A stretch of DNA of 64,000 bases from the NCBI GenBank assembly GCA_007922225.1, contig ML679969.1, positions 21,272,650-21,336,649 of the forward strand, read 5' to 3'. Positions 25,561 to 36,818 of the stretch are shown piece after piece. This stretch comes from Emydura subglobosa (taxonomy: Eukaryota; Chordata; Testudines; Chelidae). The position numbers were made by a program, and so were the translations under genes. The notes under the pieces are model-generated. The model was not told the origin of the DNA and made no database searches. It saw only the letters and a list, made by a program, of their open reading frames with translations. The stretch's first letter is position 1; the number at the start of each line of letters is the position of its first letter.

Positions 25561-28500
25561 ACTAAAATGTGTTTAGTCATTCAGACACAGTCCTACATTG
25601 CTGATATGATAAAAAACTCCTGTATTCTGCTTTGTTGTACCCCTCCCTATTCCATGCAGTAATTCTGTAAATGCACCTGGACTTCTCCTGTCCTGGACTG
25701 CTCCTGTCCTGTCCCCTCTGCCAATGCACTTCAGTTCTGATCTGCAGCACCCTGTGCTACTCCAGGCATAGAATCGCAAATGCTTGGATTTTCTTTGTAT
25801 GTCTAGTATATTGCCATGATTCCTGCAACTGGTGCAGTCAGTTGAATAACTGTAGAATTGCTTGCCCCCTCTCCTATATTTTGTATGTGCAGTTAGATGG
25901 GTACACAGGCATTGCTGCAGAGATCTGGCTTCATTTGAGTTGGTCTGTTTGTTGGAAAGAAACTACTATCTGCCACCGAAATGGTCCATGTTGTGTGTTT
26001 CCATGGGTGCAAAGTTCTGTTCCTGGGCTCAGCACTGTAAATAACCTGTGTGGCCTTCTCTTCCATTAGGGTTCAGCATTTGTGTGCTGATACTCTGAGT
26101 GTGTGTTTTCTATGAAAGTGGGGCACTTCTTGCAAGTGGGCCCTCCGGAGTTACACTGAGAGCCCTTCTACTGGATGCAAATGTGCTTGCTGCATTTACT
26201 ACTTCTCTGGGTATGTGGCTAAGGTTCAGTGAGATGTAAAAGTAAAACTAACTTTTTTAAAATCCTCCTGCTTCTCAGTCCCTCCTACTGCCTCCCAGTG
26301 TTTGTAGTACTAGAGACTGAATCCATTGCTACATTGTCCCTTTTGTAACTGAGTGTGTGTCTGATCGGCTTCCTTCGAACAGATCCTGAAGCAAGCTGGG
26401 AAAACCTAGCTAGGGCTCTCAAGTGGGCTTAAGTTTAAAATTCTGCTGGGTTTGATTATAGTCAAGCTCCTTTTTGGCTTGAAAACTGGGGAGCAAGGAA
26501 ATGGTTCCAACCCCTACTCCTGTGCCAAACTTCCCACATACCCATTGCCCTCTGGGCCTGACTGATTCTCTCCTTCACAGACCCTTTCTGCTCAGTGTGA
26601 GAACAAAGATGGGCCAAAACTGAGGTGGCCAGGTTGCACCTTCATACCTCCCCCTATCCTAAGACCCAGCTTCCCTTCATCTTACCCCTCAGCAGCTGTG
26701 TTCATGTGGGAGGAGAGCCTGACTCCCAGCACAGGAAGTGGATCCAATAATGCAAGATTCCTCAACACTACAGCAAAAGCAGATGCAACCTGCAGTGTCC
26801 CTAAAAGCTGGGGAGTTTCGGGATGTGGAGGGGACCAGCACCAGGATAAAGGATAGCTATGAGTTGTGCAGTACCTGAAAGGTGTTCTGGCCCTTTCCAG
26901 AACAAATGGAACCCAGTCCCTGGCCTGAGGCTGTTATTTCTGTTTTAGACATGATACAATGAGTGAGCTCAAAGGTGTTATGTGGGAGGCCACAGAGCAA
27001 AGGTAAAATGAGGGAGTGCTAATAAGGTGACATGATTACTGAGGTTTGTGGCTGTATCAGCATATAAAATAGATATATACTTATTGTTTAGAATCTGCTT
27101 TTCTTACCCCTCAGATATTTTTCCTTTCTAAAACAGCTTCTCTTCCCTTCTCTCTGTTAGGCTGGGGTGACTGCCATAGGTTAGTGTTTGTGAACTTTAA
27201 GAGGCTCTCAAAGGGAGGAGGGAGTTTGAAGCTAACATAATGGCAAAGTAAAATGAGTAAAATGATGCTGTGTGTTGAGGGCATGTTGTATCTTGGGCAT
27301 AGAGGCTTGAGTTTGTGTAACATGGGTGTGTGGTGCCCCTGCTCCGCCCTGACCTTAGGGCTATGTGGGTTGGGTGCGGTGATTCAGAGTAAGGCAGGCT
27401 ATGTTGTAACATTTCCTAGGCACAGTTTGTGTGTATAACTGCAGTATCCCAGTGAGCCCATTGTTTCAAAACTGGCCAAGCAATGCCTTCGTTTCCTCTT
27501 TTCCAGCAGCAGGGGGTGCTCTTGCACCGTCATGCAGCTTGCTTGCTTTCCTTACTGCATTCAGCCATTTTAGGCAGCATATTTTCCTTTCCCATCGTCT
27601 CCATTTTGTGTGTATGACGCAGAAAATAAAAAGATTGAGCAAGGGAGGAGTCTGCGTGGAGAGTGAGGCTTGTCTAGCCAAGGCAAAGCTGGTGTTCGAG
27701 CTGTCACTGTGCTGCATTCCTCACAGCCACACAGAATTCCGTGCAAGCAAAGGCAGCGAGGCTTTATTTGTACAGTGTGGGGTCCAGAGCAAGAGGCTGC
27801 TCCCCATATACACTGAGTGAGACTGGGGAAAGGGAGAGCTATATGTGCAGGGGGTTCAGAGTGCAAAACCCCTTTGTTGTCTAGAGTCTGAGGAGTTAAG
27901 AATCTGGATTACTCTGCCCCATACTCCCTCCCACTTCCCCCCAACCAGGATTATCCTGCCCTGCACCCTGATCAGGACAGCTACTGGAGGAGGATACCCC
28001 AGTTGTACCAGGGGAAGGAGCCTACACATTTGCAATAAGGGGCTGTCTTCCCACCTTTGTAGGGGAGAGGATTTCCTCTCTGTGAGACTGGAGGTGGGGA
28101 GTGGGGGTTGTCCCCCATAAGCATATAGAGCAGTCAGGATAAGGCATCCCCTTCCAGCAGTTGTGTTATCCCAGCTGTTTGGGAGTGCCAGGTTTAATTG
28201 CCTTTTCTGTGGAGGGGGGTGTCCTCCCTAGCCACAGTGGAAGCCCATGCACAGGTACCAGTGTATGTGAGCAATGATTTTCTTACTGATACATATTTCT
28301 TTATAATCTGTATTGTATATCTTAGACATACTGCTCCTCCCTCTCTGTGTCCTAAGTGCTGTACAGTGGGATGGGGGAGGTGGGGGGTTGCTCAGCTCAG
28401 GAGCAAACACCAGGTGGCAAGCCAAGCTTTGGAAAGCTTTATTCTGCCTGCTGTGCCACAGGAGTTCCCCTCTGATATCTGCCTCCCAAAAGCCCTTCCT

Positions 28501-28636
28501 CCCCAGATCCTGTACAAGTCAGTGGGCGGGGTGCTGTCTGTAATGGTAGTGACCTGCTTGTATTGAAGTCTGCAGCTGAATTCTGCGCCAGAGAGAAGTG
28601 GGGGCTTCTGCGGGTCTGTGGTTCATAGCAGAGAAG

Positions 28637-29223
28637 TGTGTTCTGTCCTAATGGGACAAATAGAGGGCTCTGAGGAGGGGGCTGCAGGTCCCAGGGCGGG
28701 TCAGGGGGAAGAGGCATGTCTCTGCAGAGGGGGCCATGTCCTATCTCAGTGGGACCCAGGGCAGGTGAGGGGGAACTCTGTGGAGGGGGCTGTGTCCTAT
28801 CCCATTGGGACAGGGTGGGGTGTGGGTGGCTGTGTCCTATCTCAGTGGGACCCAGGGCGGGTGAGGGGGAAGAAGCATCTGTCTGGGTAGGGGGCTGTGT
28901 TCTATCCCTGTGGGACTTGGAGGGTGTGGGGGAGGCATCTCTCTGCAGAGGGGACTGTGTCCTATCCCGGGTGGGCGAGGGAGGGAAGAGGCATCTCTCT
29001 GGGGAGAGGGCTATGTTCTATCCCAGTGGGACCCAAGAATGTGGGGGGAGGGGGTTGTGTCCTGCCGCATTGGGACGGGGTGGGGCATGGGTGGCTGTGT
29101 TCTATCTCAGTGGGACCCAGGGCGGGTGAAGGGGAAGAGGCATCTCTCTGGGTAGGGGGCTGTGTTCTGTCCCAGTGGGACCCAGGGAAAAGGGTGTCTC
29201 TGAGAAAGGGGATGTGCTCTATC
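28637..29223. repeat. Minisatellite with 265-bp higher-order period
   Basis: GC-rich units of about 60-66 bp with core CTATCTCAGTGGGACCCAGG, GCGGGTGAGGGGGAAGAGGC and ATCTCTCTGGGTAGGGGGCT. The phrase GTGGCTGTGT(C/T)CTATCTCAG appears at 28826 and again at 29091 with long matching flanks. That makes a higher-order period of 265 bp (about four units). Overlapping open frames in all three + strand frames (for instance 28716-29129 and 28897-29304) come from the repeat and are not a protein. Confidence 0.85.
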
Positions 29224-30459
29224 TATCTTAGTTTTCTGCATAGCCCCTCTGGATGCTTTCTGAGCTCTGCACAGGAGCCTCAAGAGATGTTTTGGCCTGA
29301 ATAGTGGGTGGGGCTGTTCCTGGAGGAATTATTTGTAGTGTTGGTTTGTAGGGGAGACTTTATTTATGTCTGAGCACAGTCACTCTTGGGGTTAGTCTGT
29401 TTGGGTTTTTTCAGGCAAGCAGTACTACAGCAGGGAGTCCTGTTTCTGCAATCTGGGAGTCTCCAGCTACTTTGTTCCTATGAAGTGTAATTGTTTTGGG
29501 GGATTGTGAAGATGAGACAATCTTGGAGGGAGCCAAGTCCTCGTCTGTCAGGTGCCTTGTACATTAGGGGACCAGGACTTTGAATGCTGCTGTGGAACTA
29601 ATGGGGATTCATGAGGCTCGTGATATTTTCGTGAGCTGTTGGCTAATGAGCTGTGTTGCGTCAGCCTTTTCATAGCAGTTGAACCTTAGCCTGCAGGTGA
29701 TGAAAGCATTGGTCTCTGTGGCTAGGTTTCTGAGAGGAGTGGGTGGAGCCTACCCACCTTTGAAGGAGGCGTTGATATTCTTTCTCATTTATCACTGCTG
29801 ACTGTCACTGGCCTATGTCAGCCGTGAAGAGACATGGGTCAAAGTTTCCAGGGCTTCTGACTGGGTGATGGGTTTGAACTCGATCAGGGCAGGTGTGAGG
29901 TAGGAGCATTCCAGGTTCAGGGAAGGTTTCCCTCCTCTCTTTGTGTGGCATTGTGGGTCAGTTAATCAGTTTCCTGGATGGAACAATTCATGACTGGGTT
30001 AATGTGACTTTGTGAGAGAGGAAGGTGGCTTTATGGTTGTGTGTCTGTATGTGGACTTGAGGTTATTAATGAGTTTTAGCTGATCTGGATTTGTATCTTA
30101 GGTGCTCCTGTCTGCCTTTTTACCTTACTTTCCATAGATCATTGGAGAACCACAATGACTTGTGTGGAAGGTGTGAAGGGAAGAGAGGTTTAGAGCAGCT
30201 ATGCTATCTCCCCAGTGGACAAAACACTGGAGAATAATAGTTTTGCTCAGGGTTTCACTCTAAGGAGATTGCTATGTCCTCATCTAGAGAGGCCATTTTT
30301 CTATAGTAGGTTTACCTGTTTGGTAAGAAATGGATTCATGTGCTTCCCATATGGGCCCTGTCCAAGAAGAAAGTGGCTTGAGAATCCCACATCTATACAG
30401 TATCCAATGCTGTAGTATCTGAGGGCCTAAGTACTGTTCCCCACTCTCCATGTCTGTCT
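29224..30459. other. Intron sequence, nothing recognised
   Basis: Between the minisatellite and the large hAT element. No repeat family, exon or RNA gene was recognised. Confidence 0.6.
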
Positions 30460-31591
30460 GTCTAGGCCAAAGTTTTTCAACCTGTGGTACGCAGACCCCT
30501 CAGGGTACACGAGACACAAGCAGGGGGTACATGGCAAAAAAAACAGTAAAGGGAGGCGGGCAGCAGCTGCCAGCTTCTGGGGGAGGCGGGCAGCAGCCGC
30601 CAGTTTCCTGCCTGGTCCCAACTCCTAGCTGGGTGGTAGACAGCAGCTGCCCTAGTTCTGGGAAGCTGGGTGGTAGCCGCTGGCTTCTTGGGACACCAGG
30701 CGGCAGCTGCCCACGTCCTGTCTGGTCCCAGCTTCCAGGTGGGAGCCCAGCAACAGCCTCCTGCGCTTAGTGAGTTGGGCTTGCAGCTGGGTGGCTGCCA
30801 CCTGTGACCCGGCTTTGAGCCGAGAGACAGTCTCCTGCACCGTGGCTTGAAGATGAGCAGCAGCTGCCTGCCGCCTGCCCACATCCCTGGGTCCCAGCCT
30901 GCACAGAAGCCTCCTCTGCCCCAGCTCGGATTGGGTGGCAGTCGCTCACCTCCTGGGCTGGCAGCCAGACGGCAGCCTCCTGCAACTTGCCCAGGTGGCA
31001 GCTCCCCTCCCCAGCTCAGAGCCCGATGGCCAGAAAGCCAGATGGAGAGCCCAGCACTTTCCCAGTCCTGGAGCTGGGCTCTACTTGCAGGCTTAGTTGT
31101 CAATTTCACTGCTCTAGCTGAGCAGTGAAATTGAAAACTATGACAGCCCCAAATTTTACTAGTATAAAAATCTTAAGAGGGGCCCACACAGAGTGATTTG
31201 CCCCAGGCCTGCTCCCCCCTAGACGGCCAGGGGGAACGCTGCTATCCATTCTGGTGGGCTGCTAGTGCCTGCTCATACCTCACAAGTTCCCACCTATGTG
31301 AGAACACCATGTGATCCTGTCATCAGTCCATAGTGATTGGCTTGCATTGACCTTTGCTCCTATATGGAGGAAGGTGGGGAGAAACAGCAGGGGGTTTTGT
31401 GATCTGCCACAGTCACACAGCACTGCAGAACTCAGAACTCTCCTGCTTTACGAGAAATACAGTCGTCCAGCGGTAAAGGGGAAAAAGATTGTATTTCTCA
31501 GAGTGGAAAATTGAGTGTTGGGTACTTATTAAAATTTTCAGAAGTTAGGGGGTACTTGCTACTTAAAAGGTTGAGAAACACTGGTCTAGGC
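30460..31591. mobile_element. Composite hAT-type element carrying a GC-rich minisatellite
   Basis: Body 30468-31583 (1116 bp), flanked by perfect 8-bp direct repeats GTCTAGGC (30460-30467 and 31584-31591). Ends are CAAAGTTTTTCAACC and GGTTGAGAAACACTG, imperfect inverted repeats (11 of 15) of the hAT CAGTGGTTCTCAACC type. Subterminal GGTAC motifs occur on both sides. The interior 30548-31030 is a GC-rich degenerate minisatellite rich in GGCAGCAGCTGCC-like units, unlike the AT-rich ends. No transposase is present. The 210-codon minus-strand frame over the interior is repeat-derived. Confidence 0.88.
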
Positions 31592-32654
31592 TGCTCAGCC
31601 CCATTTTCTTAGTCTACAGGGGTGCCTGCTTGTGGAACTGTGCCATTGAATCAAACTATAAATGACCTAATAGACATCTTCCACTTCTCCTATCTGCCTC
31701 CTCAATTCCAAGACCCACTTTATTCTCCAGTGTGTTTTGTACAGTTCTAATCCTAAAGTGCTAAGCAATAGGATTCCTATCCCAACTCCTATCCCTTTCC
31801 TAGGGACATGATTGCAGTTTAATAGATTTTATGTTTTCCCTTTCTTTATCCATGTTGCCTTTGCTCCTCCTCCCCCCATCCTACCCCACCCCAATCCTTC
31901 ATAAGAGTGCTCTCCAGGAACACAATGTGGCACTTTCTACATCCTAAGATCCCCTCTGATCTCTGAAAATCGTTATAGCAGCTGCTTTTCCTTTAAGCCT
32001 CTCTGAGTTGCAGTGTCCTTCATTCGTGCGCGCATGCACACGCAGAAAATTAGGTCAGTGACTCTGCGTTTTTCAGTAGCTGCACTGAGCTCTATCTGCT
32101 TCTAGCCTAGGGTGTGAGCAGATATCAGGGGGAAGGAATCCAAAGGGGAAGCATCATCATGGGTTGGCTCTGAGGAAAGAGATGGAGCTTTTCCCTCCCC
32201 ATGTTACTCTGAGCAATGTGGCCCCAATGTGAATGAAGAGTAGGGCATTTGGGTTAGTGGGGGCATCCCTGAGGGAATGTGATTGGCAGTTAATGTTCCT
32301 TCTGCAAAATAACTTTCCATTCAGTGTATCTGTTACTTAGATCAGTGTTGCTTTATACTGTGGCTCATGCACTCCTCAGGCGGTGGAGAAGAGGGAGGAG
32401 GGGTTGGCCCTACCTTTTGTAGTCACCTAGAAGCCAAACCAGCTGGGAGGAAGAATTTAATCAGAAAAAAGTGAATGATAATTAGGAATCATTTAGGAAC
32501 ACTGCATGAGATGCCCAAAAAGCCACAACTGAGGAGGAAGGCTGTGTTGGTTTAAAAAATGATCTGGTTTAGAGGGGAATTGAAGGCAACTATAAATTAT
32601 GTACAGTATATATTTTATATGTATGTGTGTGTGTATCTGTGTAAATGTATGCAT
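31592..32654. other. Intron sequence before the CR1/DIRS nest
   Basis: No gene recognised. Contains a short alternating CGCG/CATGCACACGC stretch near 32030 and an AT/TG simple repeat near 32600-32640 (TATATATTTTATATGTATG). Confidence 0.6.
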
Positions 32655-33754
32655 AAACAAATGAAAGAAAGAGCAAGTTGATAGTAATGAATATAAATCA
32701 GAGGTTAGTAATTTATAGAAGATTAATAAGGGGAGCAAAGGGACACAAGGAGAAATCTATGGTCTGCAGAGTTAAGGACAATAAGAAGGAGTTTTTAAAA
32801 TCTATCAAGAACAAAAAGAGTCCTAGCAATGGTGTTGGTCCATTGTTAGATGGAAATGATAGAATTATCAATAGTAATGCAAAAAAGGCAGAAGTGTTCA
32901 ATAAATATTTCTTGTTCTGGAATTGGGGATGGTGATGATAACACTCTTTCCATTCCACTAGTATCTTTGGAGGATGTTAAACAGAAGCTACTAAAGTCAG
33001 ACTTTTTAAAATCAGCAGGTCCGCATAACTTTCATCCAAAAGTTTTTAAAAAGCTGGCTGAAGGGGTTGCTGAACCATTAATGTTGATTTTCAATAAGTC
33101 TTGGAACACTGGGGGTTCTAGAATACCAGAAGAAAGCTAATGTGCCAGTTTTTAAAAGGGTAAATGGGATGATGTGGGTAATTAAAGGCCAGTCAACCTG
33201 ACATTAATGCCAGGCAAGATAATGGAGTGGCTGGTGCAGCACTCAATTAATAAAGAATGATAATGTAATTAATGCAAATCAACAGGGGTTATGGAAAATA
33301 GATCCTGTCAAAGTAACTTTATCTTTTTTTGTTGAGATAACAGTTTTGGTTGATAAAGGTAATAGGTTGATGTAATATACTTAGACTTCTGTGAGGCGTT
33401 TAATCACACAACATTTTGATTAAAAAAGCTAGGGTGATATAAAATTAACATGGCAGACATTAAATGGATTAAAAACTAGCTAGCTGTTAGATCTCAAAAT
33501 GTAATAATAATAATAATAATAAATAGGGAATTATCATAAAATGGGTATGTTTACAGTGTGGTCCCACAGGAATCAGTTCTTTGCCCTACACTATTTAACA
33601 TTTTTATCAGTGACCTGGAAGAAAACATAAAATCTTCTCTGGTAAAGTTTGCAGATGATACAAAAATGAGGGGAATGATAAGTAATGAAGAGGACAGGTC
33701 ACTGATGCAAAGCAATCTGGATCACTTAGTAAACTGGGAGCAAGCAAATAGTAT
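32655..33754 (+). mobile_element. CR1 LINE, 5' part, split by the DIRS element
   Basis: Degenerate + strand ORF2 pieces: DNKKEFLKSIKNKK then VGPLLDGND and KKAEVFNKYF (32770-32920), LLKSDFLKSAGPHNFHPKVF then LMLIFNKSW (32990-33110), and VVPQESVLCPTLFNIFISDL then KFADDTKMRG (33555-33680). These match the RT region of CR1, with many stops and shifts between them. The last frame ends at NWEQANSM, where DIRS sequence begins. The F-A-D-D catalytic pair is visible. The copy is old and dead. The 5' limit is uncertain. Confidence 0.85.
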
Positions 33755-33948
33755 GTTCTGTCTTCGAGTGATTGCTCATATGCATTCCAACATAGGTGAG
33801 TGCGCGCCCCGTGCACGAGCCTCCGGAAGCTTTTTTGCCCCTAGCAACCCCCTGCGGGTCGACTCCTGCGCCCCCTGGAGTGCCGCGCTCATGTCGCGGT
33901 ATATAGGGACACTGCCGACCCCGTGGCCCCCAGTTCCTTCTTTCCGCC
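33755..33948 (+). repeat. DIRS left inverted terminal repeat
   Basis: From TTCTGTCTTCGAGTGATTGC through CCAACATAGGTGAGTGCGCG to CCCAGTTCCTTC. It matches the reverse complement of the right ITR, with about three differences over the inner 160 bases by hand count. It includes TATATAG at 33900-33906, a possible start-site element, and a CTCF-like GCGCCCCCTGGAG on the minus strand. Confidence 0.92.
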
Positions 33949-34142
33949 CGTGACGGTCTTTGGAACACTGCCCCTTGCTCTTCGCAAGTAGCAATCTCCT
34001 CTTTAGTATTTAGTAGTTAGTTTAGTTAATAGTTAGTAAGAAGTTTATATTGTTTAAAAACGTTAATAGTTTAAAAAAAAAAAAAAAAAAAAATAGTTGT
34101 TTGTTAGTGATAGTAGTCAGCCCTTACGGGCTGCGCGGAGCC

Positions 34143-36818
34143 ATGCCGGGCTCCACGGGGTTCAAAGCCTGCGCAGAGTGCTCAAAGGCTTTCCCGGTCA
34201 GCGACCCGCATGATCGCTGTCTCCGCTGCCTGGGGGAGCTTCATCGGAAGGACAAATGCCGAATTTGTAAGTCCTTCAAACCCAGGACTCAAAAGGAGCG
34301 CGATGCCCACCTCAGAACCATCTTGATGGAGTCGGCGCTTCATCCAGTCTCCGAGCCCTCAGGGTCACCATCGGCACCGAGCGTCTCATCAGCGCACAGC
34401 GCTCCCCCGGCACCGATGCTCAAGGTGCCGAAGAAAAAGAAGCTGCCGGAGGCCGTGTCTATGGACTCCCACCTGCGACCGGTACAGCAGGGGGTACAGC
34501 AGGAGCCGACACCGGCATCTCCGCGCAGGGAGCCTCCCCTGACCCCGGGGGGTGGGGGAACTCTCCTGCAAGGGCCGTCGACGCCGGAGGCGTTTGTAGC
34601 GGCACGAGCCCTCATGGCCATGCCCACGCCTCCGTCGCCCCCTCGGCCGAGGGAGTCAGGGACGGCGTCTCGAGGTAGACCCGTGCTGGGTTACCCCGGT
34701 GGGCAGAGGAGACACGGATCGTCTCCCCCCAGACGGTCGAGGACAGGGGAAGCGGGAACTCCCCCTCCTCGCTCCGACCTTAGGTCGTTGAGCACCTCGG
34801 CACCGCAGCGCCGGGAGCGATCTAGAGGTTCCGAGAGCAGCCGCTCCACCTCAGACAACAGATCTCCGGTGTCCCAACACCGTCCTACCAGCCATGCGGC
34901 ACTGAGGGAGGCTGAATACCCTCTTCGACCTTTGGTGCGCAGCTCCCGGCACCGGTCACCGTCTCCTAGGGATGCCCGGCACCGATCCCACTCTCGGCAC
35001 CGATCCCACTCTTGGCACCGATCCCGCTCACCGGTGCCTAGATCTTCGGTGCGTTTGCATGAGCGCCGCTCTCAATCTTCGGTGCGTAGCCCAGCGCGAA
35101 TCTCGGTGCCGCAAGCGACCAAAACCACTCGACACCGGTCTAGATCCCAGGTCCGTACCCATGCCAATTCCCGGGACACTAGACATCGCTCCCGGTCCAC
35201 TAGCAGCCGTCGGGTTCCAGCTGCTTCGGCGCTCCACTGTCGCCGCTCAACGTCGGCAAAGACCAGCCCTACACACAGCCCGGTACGGCCCTCGGCACCG
35301 CACGTTTCGGCACCGAGGGATTCTCCGGCGCATCGTAGAGAGCGTAGTCGCGAGCGGGACCGCTCCAGGTCGCCGGCAGTTGACCGCCGTAGAACCAAGA
35401 GGCCCCGGGGGCACTCATCCACCAGTTCCAGCCGCTCCCCCCGCCTCCATCATCATAGACACCGCCGCAGCCGCTCCCGATCATCCCGGAGCAGATCATT
35501 GCCGGGCCGAGACAGGGACCGGATAAAGCGCCCTAGATCGCGCAGCCCGGCACCTCGCGGGCCTGGATCGTATACGGCACCGGGTCCGGTACCGACATGG
35601 GTGCAGGGGCCCTGGCAATGGCCCTATTGGGGGCCATGGCCTCAACAAACCACCCAGGGCACAGCATCAGCTCCCTCAGTGGCAGTCCAACCGCCACCCC
35701 CACCTCCCAGCCAGGACAAACCAGAGACCTCAGACGAAGAGTCTGACCTATGGAAGGTCCTTCCACGGGTCCCCTTCGCCAGTCCTCCTCCTCTTCCCCT
35801 CCGGACACTACATCCAGGGACCAAAGAACCCCCCTTCCTGATTTTAAAACACATCAGGAATTATTAAAGAGGTTAGCTGATAACCTACAAATTGACTTGA
35901 AAGAGCTTTCAGAGGAGGAGGATCCTCTCTTTGGGGTCTCAGGCTCAGCGGGACCCTCCCGGGTCGCGCTTCCAGTCCATGACCGGGTGCTTTAAGGTGG
36001 TCAAGCCCCTCTGGGAGACTCCGGCATCAGTATCTGCCACCTCTAAAACAGCCGAGCGCAAATACTATGTCCCCTCCCAAGGCTTTGAATATCTTTACAA
36101 TCACCCCCCCCTAGGGTCGTTGGTTGTAGATGCTGTAAACCAAAGGGACAGACAAGGGGCCCAGTCGAGCACTCCCAAAAACAAGGAAAACAAAAAATTA
36201 GATCTTTTTGGGAGGAAAGTTTATTCGACTGCAGCTTTACAATTACGTATAGCGAACCACCAAGCGCTCCTTGGCAGATACAATTTAAATCTTTGGACTT
36301 CCCTCCAGAGGTTCCTCCGCGTGCTACCACCAGATATGGCGGAGGATTATAACACCATTCTCCAAGAGGGAGCGACGGTTGCTGGAGCTGCTCTCCAATC
36401 CGCGAGCGATGCCACCGATGCGGCAGGGAGGGCCATGGCATCTGGTATTGTCATGCGCCGATCTGCGTGGCTACAATCCTCCGGACTGTCGCTGGAAGTA
36501 CAGCAGGCCATCCAAGATCTGCCCTTTGATGGTGTCGGCCTGTTTTCAGACAGAACAGACACCAAGCTCCACGCTTTAAAAGACTCTAGGGCCACTCTAA
36601 AATCGTTAGGCCTGTATGTGCCGCAGGCCACAAGGCGTCAGGGCAAACAGCGCCCTCAAAGGCAGCAGCAACAACAGCCTGTCCCTAGACTGCCTCCTCG
36701 ACCCCTCCCGCCAAGGAGGGGCCGAGACCGCTTTAGGCAGACAAACCGCCGAGACCGCCAAGGCCCTGCAGGGGGCTCCCAGCAAGGCCAGCAAAAGAAC
36801 AACAAGCGGTCCTTTTGA
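34143..36818 (+). pseudogene. DIRS gag-like ORF with two compensating frameshifts
   Basis: The ATG at 34143 (GGAGCCATG) starts an open frame. The N-terminus has a Cys cluster C10-x2-C13, C26-x2-C29, C39-x2-C42, followed by a long RS/SR- and RH-rich stretch (about 34920-35530) resembling splicing-factor RS domains. Coding then moves to another frame near 35750-35800 (SSSSSPPD, then LLKRLADNLQIDLKELSEEE) and back near 35990. The last part (YYVPSQGFEYLYNHP, KLDLFGRKVYS, SGLSLEVQQAIQDLPFDG, LKDSRATLKSLG) resembles the LAP2alpha-type domain of DIRS gags. It ends in a basic, Gln-rich tail. Stop at 36816. The RNA- or DNA-binding role is inferred from composition. Confidence 0.85.

Larger units (their letters stand above)
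18421..28636. other. Intron sequence with degenerate tandem repeats
   Basis: Long intronic stretch. I see no exon-like homology. A CTCF-like site (19143-19160), a perfect CRE-like TGACGTCA near 23254, a paired AAGTCACTTT repeat (22312-22370) and two degenerate minisatellite-like stretches (21785-22240, 25215-25560) are listed separately or as findings. The rest shows only short chance frames. Confidence 0.6.

Noticed and set aside
28716..29304. Glycine-rich repeat protein(s) on the + strand
   Set aside because: All three frames are open across the same tandem repeat, which is a sign of low-complexity DNA, not coding.
30477..31109. 210-codon minus-strand frame as a protein
   Set aside because: It is the antisense of the GC-rich minisatellite inside a hAT element. 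Repeat composition keeps it open.
34050..34142. N-terminal extension of gag with a poly-Lys run
   Set aside because: The run is 21 A (34073-34093) in the leader of the element. The ATG at 34143 has a better context and starts the family-like sequence.
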